From Lewinellaceae bacterium (GTDB taxonomy: Bacteria; Bacteroidota; Bacteroidia; Chitinophagales; Saprospiraceae): a DNA stretch of 64,000 nt. Positions 52,704 to 61,900 of the stretch are shown one piece after another. How positions within the stretch are numbered: the first letter of the stretch is position 1; every line of letters begins with the position of its first letter. The notes below the pieces were generated by a model. That model did not search any database. It saw only the letters and a list, made by a program, of their open reading frames with translations, and was not told the DNA's origin. Both the position numbers and the translations under genes were made by a program. The stretch is taken from NCBI GenBank assembly GCA_020636095.1, contig JACJYN010000012.1, positions 101,034-165,033 on the forward strand, in the 5' to 3' direction.

Positions 52704-53168
52704 ATGGACTATCCTACCCAAAACCCCGGGAAGGCAGAAGGAGGCCTCGTGCCTGTCATCCCCTTAGGCCGGCTCACCCTCGAACTGCCGTTCTGCGGCA
52801 CGGTGGCCGCCGGGTTTCCAAGCCCGGCAGATGATTACCTGGAAGAAAGGCTAAGCCTCGACAAGTACATCATCAAGAACCCCTCCTCCACCTTTTTTCT
52901 AAAAGTAGAAGGGCTGTCCATGAAAGGCGCCGGCATCTACCCGGACGATATTTTAGTCGTAGACCGCTCCTTAGAACCACAACCAGGGGATGTAATCGTA
53001 GCCGTGCTGGAAGGAGAGTTTACCGTCAAGCGTTTCGTCAAAGAAGGAGGGCATTATTATTTGAAGCCGGAGAACACAGAATACACGCCAATCCTATTGC
53101 ATGCCGATTTGGACTTCATGGCCTGGGGCGTAGTCACCCACGTCATCCACAAACCCTATGAACTATGA
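52704..53168 (+). CDS. umuD: UmuD-like S24 self-cleaving protein
   Basis: A 154-residue UmuD homologue, which after RecA-stimulated self-cleavage joins UmuC to form error-prone polymerase V. The cleavage site is AAGFPSP, Ala36-Gly37. The catalytic Ser72 is in VEGLSMKGAG and Lys109 in FTVKRFVK. The spacings (36 residues from site to Ser, 37 from Ser to Lys) equal those of E. coli UmuD (24, 60, 97), so the protein should be functional. There is no N-terminal DNA-binding domain, which separates it from LexA. Its stop overlaps the umuC start by 4 bp (ATGA). Confidence 0.93.
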   Translation: MDYPTQNPGKAEGGLVPVIPLGRLTLELPFCGTVAAGFPSPADDYLEERLSLDKYIIKNPSSTFFLKVEGLSMKGAGIYPDDILVVDRSLEPQPGDVIVAVLEGEFTVKRFVKEGGHYYLKPENTEYTPILLHADLDFMAWGVVTHVIHKPYEL

Positions 53169-54427
53169 AATACTACGCCCTGGTAGACTGCAACAATTTC
53201 TACGCCTCCTGCGAGCGCGCCTTCCAGCCCCGGCTCCTCAACCGCCCGGTGATCGTGCTGTCGAACAACGACGGGTGCATCATAGCCCGCAGCAACGAAG
53301 CGAAAGCATTAGGCATTGAAATGGGCGTGCCATACTGGGAAGTACGCTCCCTGCTTGCGGAACACAACGTGCAGGTATTTTCCAGCAACTATGCCCTGTA
53401 TGGAGACATGTCCGCCAGAGTCATGGACACCCTGCAGCAACACTGCATAGAAGTAGAAGTATACTCCATCGACGAAGCCTTTCTGCAGCTATCATATTGC
53501 AAACAGGGCTTACAACAATACGGAGAGCAGCTGCGCCAGGTCGTCCACCAAAACACAGGCATCCCGGTAAGCGTTGGCATAGCCAGGACAAAAACCCTCG
53601 CCAAGCTAGCCAACCACATCGCCAAGCAGCAAACACCCGGCGGCGTCTACCTGCTCCATCCCGCCGACCCCAGGCTCTCATCGCTTTCCATCAGCAAAGT
53701 ATGGGGCATCGGCAAAGCCTATGAGCAGAAGCTGGGCGAAATCGGCATACAAACAGTTGCCGGCCTGCAGCAAGCAGAAGAAAGCTGGATGCGCCAAACA
53801 TTTGGCGTGGTAGGCTTGCGCCTGCTGAAAGAATTGAAAGGCGAAGCATGCTATGCCCTGGAACCTCCCGCCACCGGGAGAGCCCATACGATGGTTTCCC
53901 GCTCCTTCCGGCGCGATATCTACCAACTGGAAGAACTCAAAGAAGCCATCTCCGTATATGCGAGCAGACTCGGGGAGAAGCTCCGCCGTTACCGCCAGGC
54001 AGCCAACCAACTGACCATATTCCTGTGGGCCAACCCACACAAAAACCGCCGGGCGGACGGCCGCTGCTATTTTGCCATGAACCTGGAGCTGCCGCTGGCT
54101 ACCTCAAACACCAATACCCTCATCCAATGGGCCGCCGCCGCAGTAGAACGGCTATATGAAGAAGGCACGAACTACAAAAAGGCAGGCATACTAGCCGGCG
54201 GGCTTCAGCCCGGCGCTGTGCTTCAAACCAACCTTTTCGTAGGAGAGCAGCAGCAACTGCGGTATGCCAAAGCTATTGAGGCAATGGACCGAGTTAACCG
54301 GCAATACGGCCGCCATACCGTCTATTTCGCTTCTTGCGGCAATGGCAGCAATACCTGGAGCAGAAAGGAGCAATGGCGCAGCCCCCGGTTCACGACGCGG
54401 TGGGAGGAGGTGCTGCGGGTGAAATAG
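53165..54427 (+). CDS. umuC: UmuC-like Y-family DNA polymerase
   Basis: A 420-residue translesion polymerase, the catalytic subunit of polymerase V. The N-terminus (YALVDCNNFYASCERAF) holds the first catalytic Asp8. VYSIDEAFLQL holds Asp103-Glu104. Helix-hairpin-helix segments (SKVWGIGKAYEQKLGEIGIQ) and the C-terminal UmuC-specific part follow to full length. It is translationally coupled to umuD. Expected to be damage-inducible. The pair also occurs on many mobile elements, which fits the accessory setting. Confidence 0.94.
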   Translation: MKYYALVDCNNFYASCERAFQPRLLNRPVIVLSNNDGCIIARSNEAKALGIEMGVPYWEVRSLLAEHNVQVFSSNYALYGDMSARVMDTLQQHCIEVEVYSIDEAFLQLSYCKQGLQQYGEQLRQVVHQNTGIPVSVGIARTKTLAKLANHIAKQQTPGGVYLLHPADPRLSSLSISKVWGIGKAYEQKLGEIGIQTVAGLQQAEESWMRQTFGVVGLRLLKELKGEACYALEPPATGRAHTMVSRSFRRDIYQLEELKEAISVYASRLGEKLRRYRQAANQLTIFLWANPHKNRRADGRCYFAMNLELPLATSNTNTLIQWAAAAVERLYEEGTNYKKAGILAGGLQPGAVLQTNLFVGEQQQLRYAKAIEAMDRVNRQYGRHTVYFASCGNGSNTWSRKEQWRSPRFTTRWEEVLRVK

Positions 54428-54892
54428 GGAAGGGGTTTTTGGCCTGTGGGTGGTCGGGGATGGAGGATACCGGTATCTGCCGGGGCTCTGGGCTACGAGC
54501 AGCGGGGGGGGTATGAAGTTGCTTGTGGGAAGGGTAGGAGAGGGGCTGCGGTTTTTCAGTTTGTGCCGGGATGCTATTGTCAACTGGAGGAGAAGTGTGC
54601 TGCTTTTCGGGATGCGGCCGCTATTCAATGTAGGCAGATGAAAGGGGAAGCCGGGGGGGCAAGGGAGGGGCTTCTGGTTTTGTTGTTTGTGTGGTGGGTC
54701 AGTCCAAAAATAGGTTGGTTTTGCTGGACTTCTATCAGGTGTACACTAAACCTGGCGGAATACGTTATTCTGTACTTTAAAGGTAATAGTAGCTATTTCA
54801 TCTGGCAGACATTTGGGATGAGCTCAAAGGGGTTATTACAATCAAGTTTTGCCTGTTCAATTCAAGCATAAATTAGTTTGGGTATGAGGCAC
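54428..54892. other. Intergenic region after umuC
   Basis: A 465-bp gap, convergent between umuC and the minus-strand TIR gene. Its first part is very G-rich (runs of six to eight G), and open frames there encode low-complexity Gly/Arg sequence that I do not believe. It holds the second copy of a gcttctggttttgttgt motif also found before umuD. No gene supported. Confidence 0.4.
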
Positions 54893-55807
54893 TCAAACGG
54901 GGCCAAACTCCTCGTATACATCTGTGCTATCGGTTTTTTCAGATGGAACAGGCAAGGTTCGAATCCCAAAAACTTCCCACACTTCGTTGAGCCGGTTGAT
55001 GATCATTTCTCGTTCGTCGTCAAGGGTATCGCAGATTTTCGGTCGGTCGATATTGTCATTCCCGGATACCAAGATCGAGGCGAGGTTTATGGCCTTTTTC
55101 AGATGGTTCAACACCTCATCAGCTATTTTTTGTAACTCAGGAGTTTGGATTTTGTAGGCAGGCGTGATACGCCGCAGTTCATTCCCCTGGCGATCTTCCA
55201 GGATGCCACTTTTCATTGCTTTTAGAGTGAGTTCCATTGCTTTTTGGGCAGGAGCGGGGTCACTCTGCTCTAAGAACTTCCCCCGGAAAGCTGGACGATC
55301 AAAGATGGTCCTAAACCCTTCAAATATAGTTTTGTCTGACCGGTAGAACATTGATATGCCGAGGTCTTCAGCGCGAAGATGCAAGGCATTTAACAAGTTT
55401 TGATACCCGGGTTCTTCAGACAAATGCACCCATTTCCAGGGTAGGGAAATCCATTGCCAAGACCGCATGCGGTCTGGCATTTCATATTCATCCAATTTTA
55501 CCGGGATTATAAAGATCGTACCAGGCGGCTGTTCATCTGCAGCATCTAAAGCCAGCCGAATCTCTTTTTGCAGATAGCCGGCTCGATTTACAGACTTAGA
55601 AGAAAGGCAGACTAGAATGACATGTGCATCCTTCACTGCCCTCCTGATCTGACTTTCCCAGTCTTGACCGGGGATCAGTTTTTTCTTGTCTAACCAAGGG
55701 TCGACGCCTTCTTCAAGCAATTGCTGGTAAAGAGTCAGGACGGGTTCTTTATCTTCAGAGCCATGACAGAGAAATACCTTTAGTAAAGGAGTTTTAGCAT
55801 TGGACAT
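54893..55807 (-). CDS. TIR-domain protein
   Basis: A 304-residue cytoplasmic protein. Residues 8-140 are a TIR domain: LKVFLCHGSEDKEPVLTLYQ, PWLDKKKLIPGQDWESQI, AHVILVCLSSKSVNRAGYLQ and the putative catalytic Glu82 in QKEIRLALD, as in NADase TIRs. Residues 145-304 are helical (AMELTLKAMKSGILEDRQGN; EREMIINRLNEVWEVFGI) with no family I can name. TIR proteins usually pair with a sensor. The nearest candidate is the next upstream gene on the same strand, the 902-residue phospholipase/nuclease-like protein, whose stop is 108 bp before this start. Effector role inferred. Confidence 0.82.
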   Translation of the reverse strand: MSNAKTPLLKVFLCHGSEDKEPVLTLYQQLLEEGVDPWLDKKKLIPGQDWESQIRRAVKDAHVILVCLSSKSVNRAGYLQKEIRLALDAADEQPPGTIFIIPVKLDEYEMPDRMRSWQWISLPWKWVHLSEEPGYQNLLNALHLRAEDLGISMFYRSDKTIFEGFRTIFDRPAFRGKFLEQSDPAPAQKAMELTLKAMKSGILEDRQGNELRRITPAYKIQTPELQKIADEVLNHLKKAINLASILVSGNDNIDRPKICDTLDDEREMIINRLNEVWEVFGIRTLPVPSEKTDSTDVYEEFGPV

Positions 55808-55914
55808 AACCTAATAATTAAATTTCTTTATGGACTGAAATCATCCTGCATATTGCAAAGACCCGGCAAATTCCAGAAAGAGAAATAGGCGAACGGAAAA
55901 GGATTCTTATCCCG

Positions 55915-58623
55915 TTAATGGACATCTACTGTTAAAATAACGATTTGCGACAAATAGCCTAAGCTGCCAGTTACTTTAATAGTATAGATGCCTGGAGGAC
56001 TTGTTCCGCGATCGGGCTCGATTTTCAATTTCACTTTACCGGGTTCAAATGATTTTTCCAGAGTGACTTTTTTCAATTTTGTTTCCACCTGCCAGATTAC
56101 GGGGCAGTTCATGAAACCTTTTAATTCTTCCCACTGGCAGTTTCTGCTTTTTTGTCGGATCTCTAAAATGAATTGTCCTTTACGGCTGACATGGAGCGCC
56201 ATTGGCGTTGCGGAAAGACCAAACCATTCCAATGGAGCGACTTGTATTTGATGCCAGTAATCAGAGCCCGGCATGTAATTTTTCCAGTTATAGCCCGGGG
56301 CAGTTTTTATGTCGACATATGGTATGACAGCCGGGTCTGTATCAAGTTCTTCACCCTTGATGGTTCGACTTTGGAGGTGTGCGCCAATGTCCGTTCCATT
56401 CACCTCGATATAAAGTGTGTAGGGATCCTTGCTACAGTTTTCCGGCAGATAGGATCCCCAATAATAGTAGCCGGTGTTCCCATCCAAAGATTCGAAAAGC
56501 GGTATCTTTTCTTCGATGGGTGCTCCTGTGAACGGGTTTGTACCTGTTAGTTTAAGCTGCAGTTTATCGGTGTTCATTCGCCTCCCCTTTTCCGGCCCGA
56601 TATCGGCTGGCCCGAATTGGAGGAAAAAATAAGCGGGCCACCCCGGACTGAGTTTGCCCAACAGGTTTTCGTATTGCAATTGCCTGGCCCCGCCCTTTCT
56701 CACCCATTTCGCATCATATCTTCTGCACTCTTGGTTGTAGTCGAAAACGGCGAATTCTTTAGGATGGGCATTGGGTTCCCATTGCGCGATGGCCAATCGT
56801 TGTAAGAAAGGCGGATAATTTACAATTTCAAAGAAATGTTGAATGAGGCCTGCGTTGGTGCGGATAATTTCTACCGCCAGTTGATTGGTCAAATCAAAAT
56901 AGGGCTTCGTTTCTGAAGTGTTTGTCGTATCAATATCAGGGTCGAGCCCTGGAACTTCAACAAAAGGGGCTATAGAGAGCGTTTTACAACCTACAACCGA
57001 AGAAAAGGCCGTGTTGGTGTTGCTGAAATGCGCCAATTTTTTGAAATAGTCATCATAAGTGGTATATTTCTGTATCGATTTTTTTTCAAGACCCTCTTGT
57101 ACATTCTTCTCGTCGGAAGGCTTGGGCCAGTACTGTCCGATTAATTTTTCGTATCCCACCTCTTTTCCACTTACAGTAGCTAGACAAGCACTCAACGCTA
57201 TGGCACCTGCAGTGGTTGAGCAAGAAAGGCAAAATACATTGCAGGCAAGGCAACTAATCAGGGCGACCTCCGCGGCAATCAATGGGCAATAAAATTGGTA
57301 AATGTACCATTCGTCCTTGCCGCTGCCCGCATGGTCGGCCAGCCTGGCGTGATCGGGGTGGCCGACATCCTGTAGCAGGTGGGAGACGTGGCCGAGCATA
57401 AGGTAAGCGCTCCGTTTGCCCTCCTGAGAGTGTTTATGGTACTGCAAAATGGCTTGAGTAAAGGTCAGGCGATTAAGGTCCGGTGGTTGTATCCTGGAGC
57501 CTCCGAAACCCCAATCTCTTGCGCTGTAATACCGGTCTCCGGGACAAGTCCGGTTTGGAGCTTTTCCGTCGATCAACTCTCTAAACGGAAAGTACCATTG
57601 GTACTTCAAGCCCAGGTCTTCTCCGCCGAAATGAAAATAATCTCGAACAAACGGCCGCCTGAAATAAAATTTAGGGTCTTTCTTGAAATCATCGTCATGT
57701 TTAAAATAGAAATTGTCGTAATATGCCCAAGGAAGTTCGTTTTCGTCTTCAAAGGCAGCGCCTACAACTATTGGATGGTGGGTTAAATCCGGGGGTGTCC
57801 CTTTGTCCGTATTGGACTGGGCATGCGCATAAGTAAACTCATTGCTGCTCCACGCATCGTCGTATATTTCGGTATAATGCTTATTTACATCGAATTCTTT
57901 TATCAGTTTAATGGCCTTTTGAGCCCAGGGGCCGTGCGTGCGATTTTGGTCCCACCCCCACTGAGGTATTTGCAGAAGAAAAGCGAACAACGGCAATGCG
58001 GGTGCAGAAGGGGAAAGCGCTTCTTCGGGAAGGCCTGGCAATTCTCCGGCGTTCTGGAAAAAGGCTATGTAGAAATAAAAAGGAGTTTCGCCTACTTTCC
58101 CTTCAGCATTGAAATTAGCGATCCAGTGATCCTCTTTATTCACATAAATAGTGATCTCAATATCAACAGCACGGCTCAACTCGATGCTCTTCTCCAGCAT
58201 CATCCGTGATTTGGTCGATTCACGTTTCCCATAGAGATGATGAAACAGCTCCGAGACGTTTTCTTGTGCAGGTAACTGCCCTGGATTTAACCGGGCTAGG
58301 AGAAAGTCCCCTTCCTCACGAAAGGCCGTTTCAGGAGTATTCTTAAGTAAGTCCAGTGTCCGCTGAAGATAATTGGCAAAGGGCTTTCCCTGAATGGTGT
58401 GCCATTCGGAAGTTTTGGGAATGCGACCGTAACCATTTTCGCTTTCCCAAAAAACTTCCCCTCTTGATGGTCGATCGATCAGACCCAACACGGCATGCTG
58501 GCGATGCAACTCCCAATTGACCGAACCCTCTATGAAGATATTCGGGGATAACTCCATCCTAAAACTGTAATGGGGGGTATTGGCAACCACCTGCTCGATT
58601 GATTCGATTTTTTGGGCAAACAT
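55915..58623 (-). CDS. Zinc phospholipase C / S1-nuclease-like large protein
   Basis: A 902-residue protein, no signal peptide (MFAQKIESIEQVVANTPHYS). Around residues 405-430 the stretch YLMLGHVSHLLQDVGHPDHA fits the zinc-ligand helix of the phospholipase C / S1-P1 nuclease fold (H-x-x-H-x-x-QD-x-x-x-P-x-H). More His/Asp follow (RLADHAG). Next comes an unusual hydrophobic Cys-rich segment (about 450-480: ISCLACNVFCLSC, then ACLATVSGK). The N-terminal 300 residues and a region near 640-800 are unassigned. The last 80 residues look Ig-like (GIYTIKVTGSLGYLSQIVIL). It is divergently transcribed from the TcA-like gene. The fold call is moderate; substrate (lipid or nucleic acid) cannot be decided. 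Confidence 0.6.
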   Translation of the reverse strand: MFAQKIESIEQVVANTPHYSFRMELSPNIFIEGSVNWELHRQHAVLGLIDRPSRGEVFWESENGYGRIPKTSEWHTIQGKPFANYLQRTLDLLKNTPETAFREEGDFLLARLNPGQLPAQENVSELFHHLYGKRESTKSRMMLEKSIELSRAVDIEITIYVNKEDHWIANFNAEGKVGETPFYFYIAFFQNAGELPGLPEEALSPSAPALPLFAFLLQIPQWGWDQNRTHGPWAQKAIKLIKEFDVNKHYTEIYDDAWSSNEFTYAHAQSNTDKGTPPDLTHHPIVVGAAFEDENELPWAYYDNFYFKHDDDFKKDPKFYFRRPFVRDYFHFGGEDLGLKYQWYFPFRELIDGKAPNRTCPGDRYYSARDWGFGGSRIQPPDLNRLTFTQAILQYHKHSQEGKRSAYLMLGHVSHLLQDVGHPDHARLADHAGSGKDEWYIYQFYCPLIAAEVALISCLACNVFCLSCSTTAGAIALSACLATVSGKEVGYEKLIGQYWPKPSDEKNVQEGLEKKSIQKYTTYDDYFKKLAHFSNTNTAFSSVVGCKTLSIAPFVEVPGLDPDIDTTNTSETKPYFDLTNQLAVEIIRTNAGLIQHFFEIVNYPPFLQRLAIAQWEPNAHPKEFAVFDYNQECRRYDAKWVRKGGARQLQYENLLGKLSPGWPAYFFLQFGPADIGPEKGRRMNTDKLQLKLTGTNPFTGAPIEEKIPLFESLDGNTGYYYWGSYLPENCSKDPYTLYIEVNGTDIGAHLQSRTIKGEELDTDPAVIPYVDIKTAPGYNWKNYMPGSDYWHQIQVAPLEWFGLSATPMALHVSRKGQFILEIRQKSRNCQWEELKGFMNCPVIWQVETKLKKVTLEKSFEPGKVKLKIEPDRGTSPPGIYTIKVTGSLGYLSQIVILTVDVH

Positions 58624-58940
58624 TTTAACACGTTTACTTCAATGAACTTTACGCTTTAATTGGAATTGGGTGGGATAGAAGATCTTCATCTATCTATCTA
58701 TCAAAAATAACGGTACAATCATGATTTTGTCAATGATACATGTCATCAGATAAGGAGATGTTTATCATTGAATCTTGTCGATTACTTTGTATATTTTGTT
58801 ATTCATCAAATGTTTGAATGAAAATTACATACCTATTATTTTGATATTGGTATTGAGTTGAACTATTCTCTTACTAGGTATTGTTTTTTAGTTCTCTTTC
58901 GCACGTCCCATCTCGACAAAAACAGTTTAAAAAACATGCC
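58624..58940. other. Divergent control region, PLC-like / TcA-like genes
   Basis: A 317-bp AT-rich gap between two divergently transcribed large genes. It contains a short tetranucleotide run (atctatctatctatc, 58687-58701) beside the putative minus-strand promoter, and two TTTG-rich stretches for the plus strand (attactttgtatattttg near 58788), none an exact consensus. Shared control of the two genes is plausible. Confidence 0.5.
58702..58734 (-). promoter_or_regulatory. Putative promoter of the PLC-like gene
   Basis: On the minus strand TATTTTTG (58702-58709) fits the -7 TAnnTTTG element, and ATTG at 58731-58734 lies 21 bp upstream, one mismatch from the -33 TTTG. Predicted leader about 70 nt. 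An atct repeat array follows immediately downstream, inside the start region. Confidence 0.4.
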
Positions 58941-61900
58941 ATGCGAAGACCAATCACCCCCCAAAAAGATGACATTGCCTACCGGGACTACCTGGTGGCA
59001 GTTGCGGAGTTTTTTATCTGCAGAAGTAAATCGCATTCAGAATTCCAGAAAAAGCCTACAGACGAAGAGTTTCGACAAGAGATACTTGAAAAACTACAAT
59101 CTCAATTTAAGCAAGACTTCAGCACGGCGGACAATGAGTTGATTGCAGCCGATGAGGTTGTCATTGATGTAATAAAAAAAGCACTAATAGAAGATCTGGC
59201 TGTACCGGCCAATCAAATAGCGGCACAGGGCGATCTATCCCTCGGCGCGTATGTGTCGAAGTTGCTTGAATTGTCACCAAAGCCGAAATTTTTTTTTGAG
59301 GAAGAATATCTTTTGGACTTCAATCGCCCTAGTTGGCAAAAAACTACCAGGGTACATGAGAACATCAAAACGCTGCAGCAATACTTCAGAGATGGGGATT
59401 TTAAAGCTGAAGGTCAAAATAACCCCTTTTTCTTTTACAAAGATGAATGGCGGCTTCGGTTTCACCAGCATTACTTTCCTGAAAATCATTACTCGCTAAA
59501 AAACGGGCTGTTTTTCACGCCGCAGGACCGGGAGTATGCTGAAGACCTTTTGACCAACGTTCAGAATCACAAAGATTATTCGAGTTCCAGTTCCGCGAAA
59601 GATTTGGTCATTCGGCTGAAAATCTTCTTGAGTATAGATGCCTCCCTCCGGGAAGGGCACCAAAATTTCTTGAAAGAAGAGTATAGCTTAGCGCTCAATG
59701 ATTACCTTCGGACAGAAATAAGAATCAAGGAATTGGGAAAGCGAATCGAAAGAAAGATCTACTGTATTTCTCTCGATGGCAACAGTCTGATCGAGACCCC
59801 ACTCCTGCTCAACCTTCATACAGCAGAATCCTTTAACAAATTTATCAAACTTGAAAACAGCCCGAAAGGGTGGAAAAAGTTTGGGGTTCGGCCACCTGAG
59901 TTTCTATCACCTTATTGGCCGCCGCATAAGACGCTGGACGGAAAACAACATGAAGGAGTTTGGAAAACTGGGCTCAAAACAGGAAAATGGGACCCCATTG
60001 AAATACCGGACAAAATCCCTCAGAATTTCCCGCTTTCAAACTTTTTTTACGAGTGCCTGAAAAAAAGATACGGCAACCGGAAAAAATTTAAGGTCAGCAA
60101 CCCTGAAGCGCTTACTGAATTAGAATTGCTGAATACCGTTCGATTCCTACCTTCAGATTTGTATGTTGAATCTCCTATCAACGCTGCTCCGGCTGTACTG
60201 CTTGCGGATTCCTACGATTTACCACAGCTTGAAACCGTGATGCAAAACTTACACGACAGCCTTTTCAGCCTGATACCCCATGTATTTTTCTTCCTCCTGC
60301 CTCTTTGCAGGGGAGATGTTATGGTTGAAAAAGGCAAGTATGTGGAGGCGGCTCAATATTACTCGGACATTGCCAAAGAATTACTGCTGAGAGCTTCATT
60401 CTACATTGATACTCCGAATACCTTTTCTGCACCGAGCGAAGATGGAGATATGCCGTGGAGTTGGGACAGGCTTGCCTATGAAGTGTATCCACCGGCTACT
60501 AAAAATTGGGGGGAGGACTATCTTTATCTCAATGAGAATTGCGAAGTGCCTTTCTTACAGCTTCGCCTCGGAAAGCTCTATTTGAACTGGGCTGATGAGC
60601 TTTACAGGATCGACCAGGAAGCCGAGGTGTTCCGGGCCCGAGAATTGTATAAAGCGGTCTTTCGGCTTTACGGAATCGATCCGCTGGACGGGAAAGGAGC
60701 TGAAGAAATAACGTTTCATTATGATATCAAACCCAGAGATGCCTACGATTGGTTGAAGTATCCAGAAAAGGTGCCGATCGGTCAATACCGTGCTCCCCAA
60801 GAACCACCTCTGCCCCAACCCAAACGCAAAGGTGAAATCATTCCCAAACCTGTTATGCAAATGGCCGGGGATGCAATTGTCGTTGAAAGTGGCAATGGAC
60901 AAGGAGCGGACCTCACCCCGTATCAACTGCCGGAAGACCTTTCCTTTGAATTGAAAGAAGAGTTGAAAGACTTGTCACTGGGTTCCCAGGTTGCTTGGGA
61001 ACCCGTGATCCGCTCTAACCTTTCTCCCACAAAGCTGGCTCAACCCGATCTCAGCCTCAGTGGCCCTTTCCTGAACGGGGCGCATGTGATCGCTGATTGG
61101 GAATCATCGATAAATCCTGCTATTGTAGCTCAACAGCTGTCGGCGCGGATAGGAATCACCCAAATTGACGCGGGGTTAAATTATTACGGCTATTCTGATT
61201 ATTTGGTACCTATGATTCGGTACAAAAGCTTGGAGACGATTGCAAATCAGTTTGCCAATCTGGCCAAGCGGGCTGAGGAAGATTTTTTGTCCTTTAGGGA
61301 GAAAGCAGAGCAAGCCAAGGCTGGACTATTGCTGCTCAACTCCGCAATAGCTTCCACAGCGCTCAAGGTGCAAATTGAAAGCCACCGTATTCTCCAGGCC
61401 TGGGATTATGTGAATCAAGCCAAGATCCAGCTGGAACTGGTCAATAAGTCCATTGCTGACAAGAAAGGTGAAATTCAGGATCACAATAGCTTCTGTGGGC
61501 AGGTCAAAGATTTCTTTGGTGGGATGAAGGATTTTCTCGGGGCCATGCCGGATTTTGTGACAAAACCGATCGGAGAGGATTACAAGGTAGCCTTTGGACT
61601 GTCGAAAGCTACAAGCGGAGCGACTGTAGGGTTAGGCGTCGTGGGAGGAATGGCCCTGTTTGGGATCGGTGCTATGGTGACGATGAAAGGGATGGCAGAC
61701 GCTGCCGATCAGCGAATGGCGGAGTTGCGTCAGTTGGAAAATAGTGCTCAGCCAATGGTGGACGCGCAGCTCGACGCCCGCCGCCAAGATTTGGCCATCG
61801 CCCAGTTGCAAAAGGCGGTAGCAGAACTGGAGGCTCTGACCACGCAGGAAATCCTCCGGTTTACAAAGCTGAAGTTTCTCAATATCGATACCTGGATCAC

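Noticed and set aside
54446..54871. Plus-strand ORF of 141 residues after umuC
   Set aside because: It runs through poly-G low-complexity sequence and has no protein-like pattern.
54956..54966. GGTTCGAATCC, a tRNA T-arm-like sequence
   Set aside because: It lies inside the minus-strand TIR coding sequence, and no acceptor, D or anticodon stem can be formed from the preceding 65 bases.
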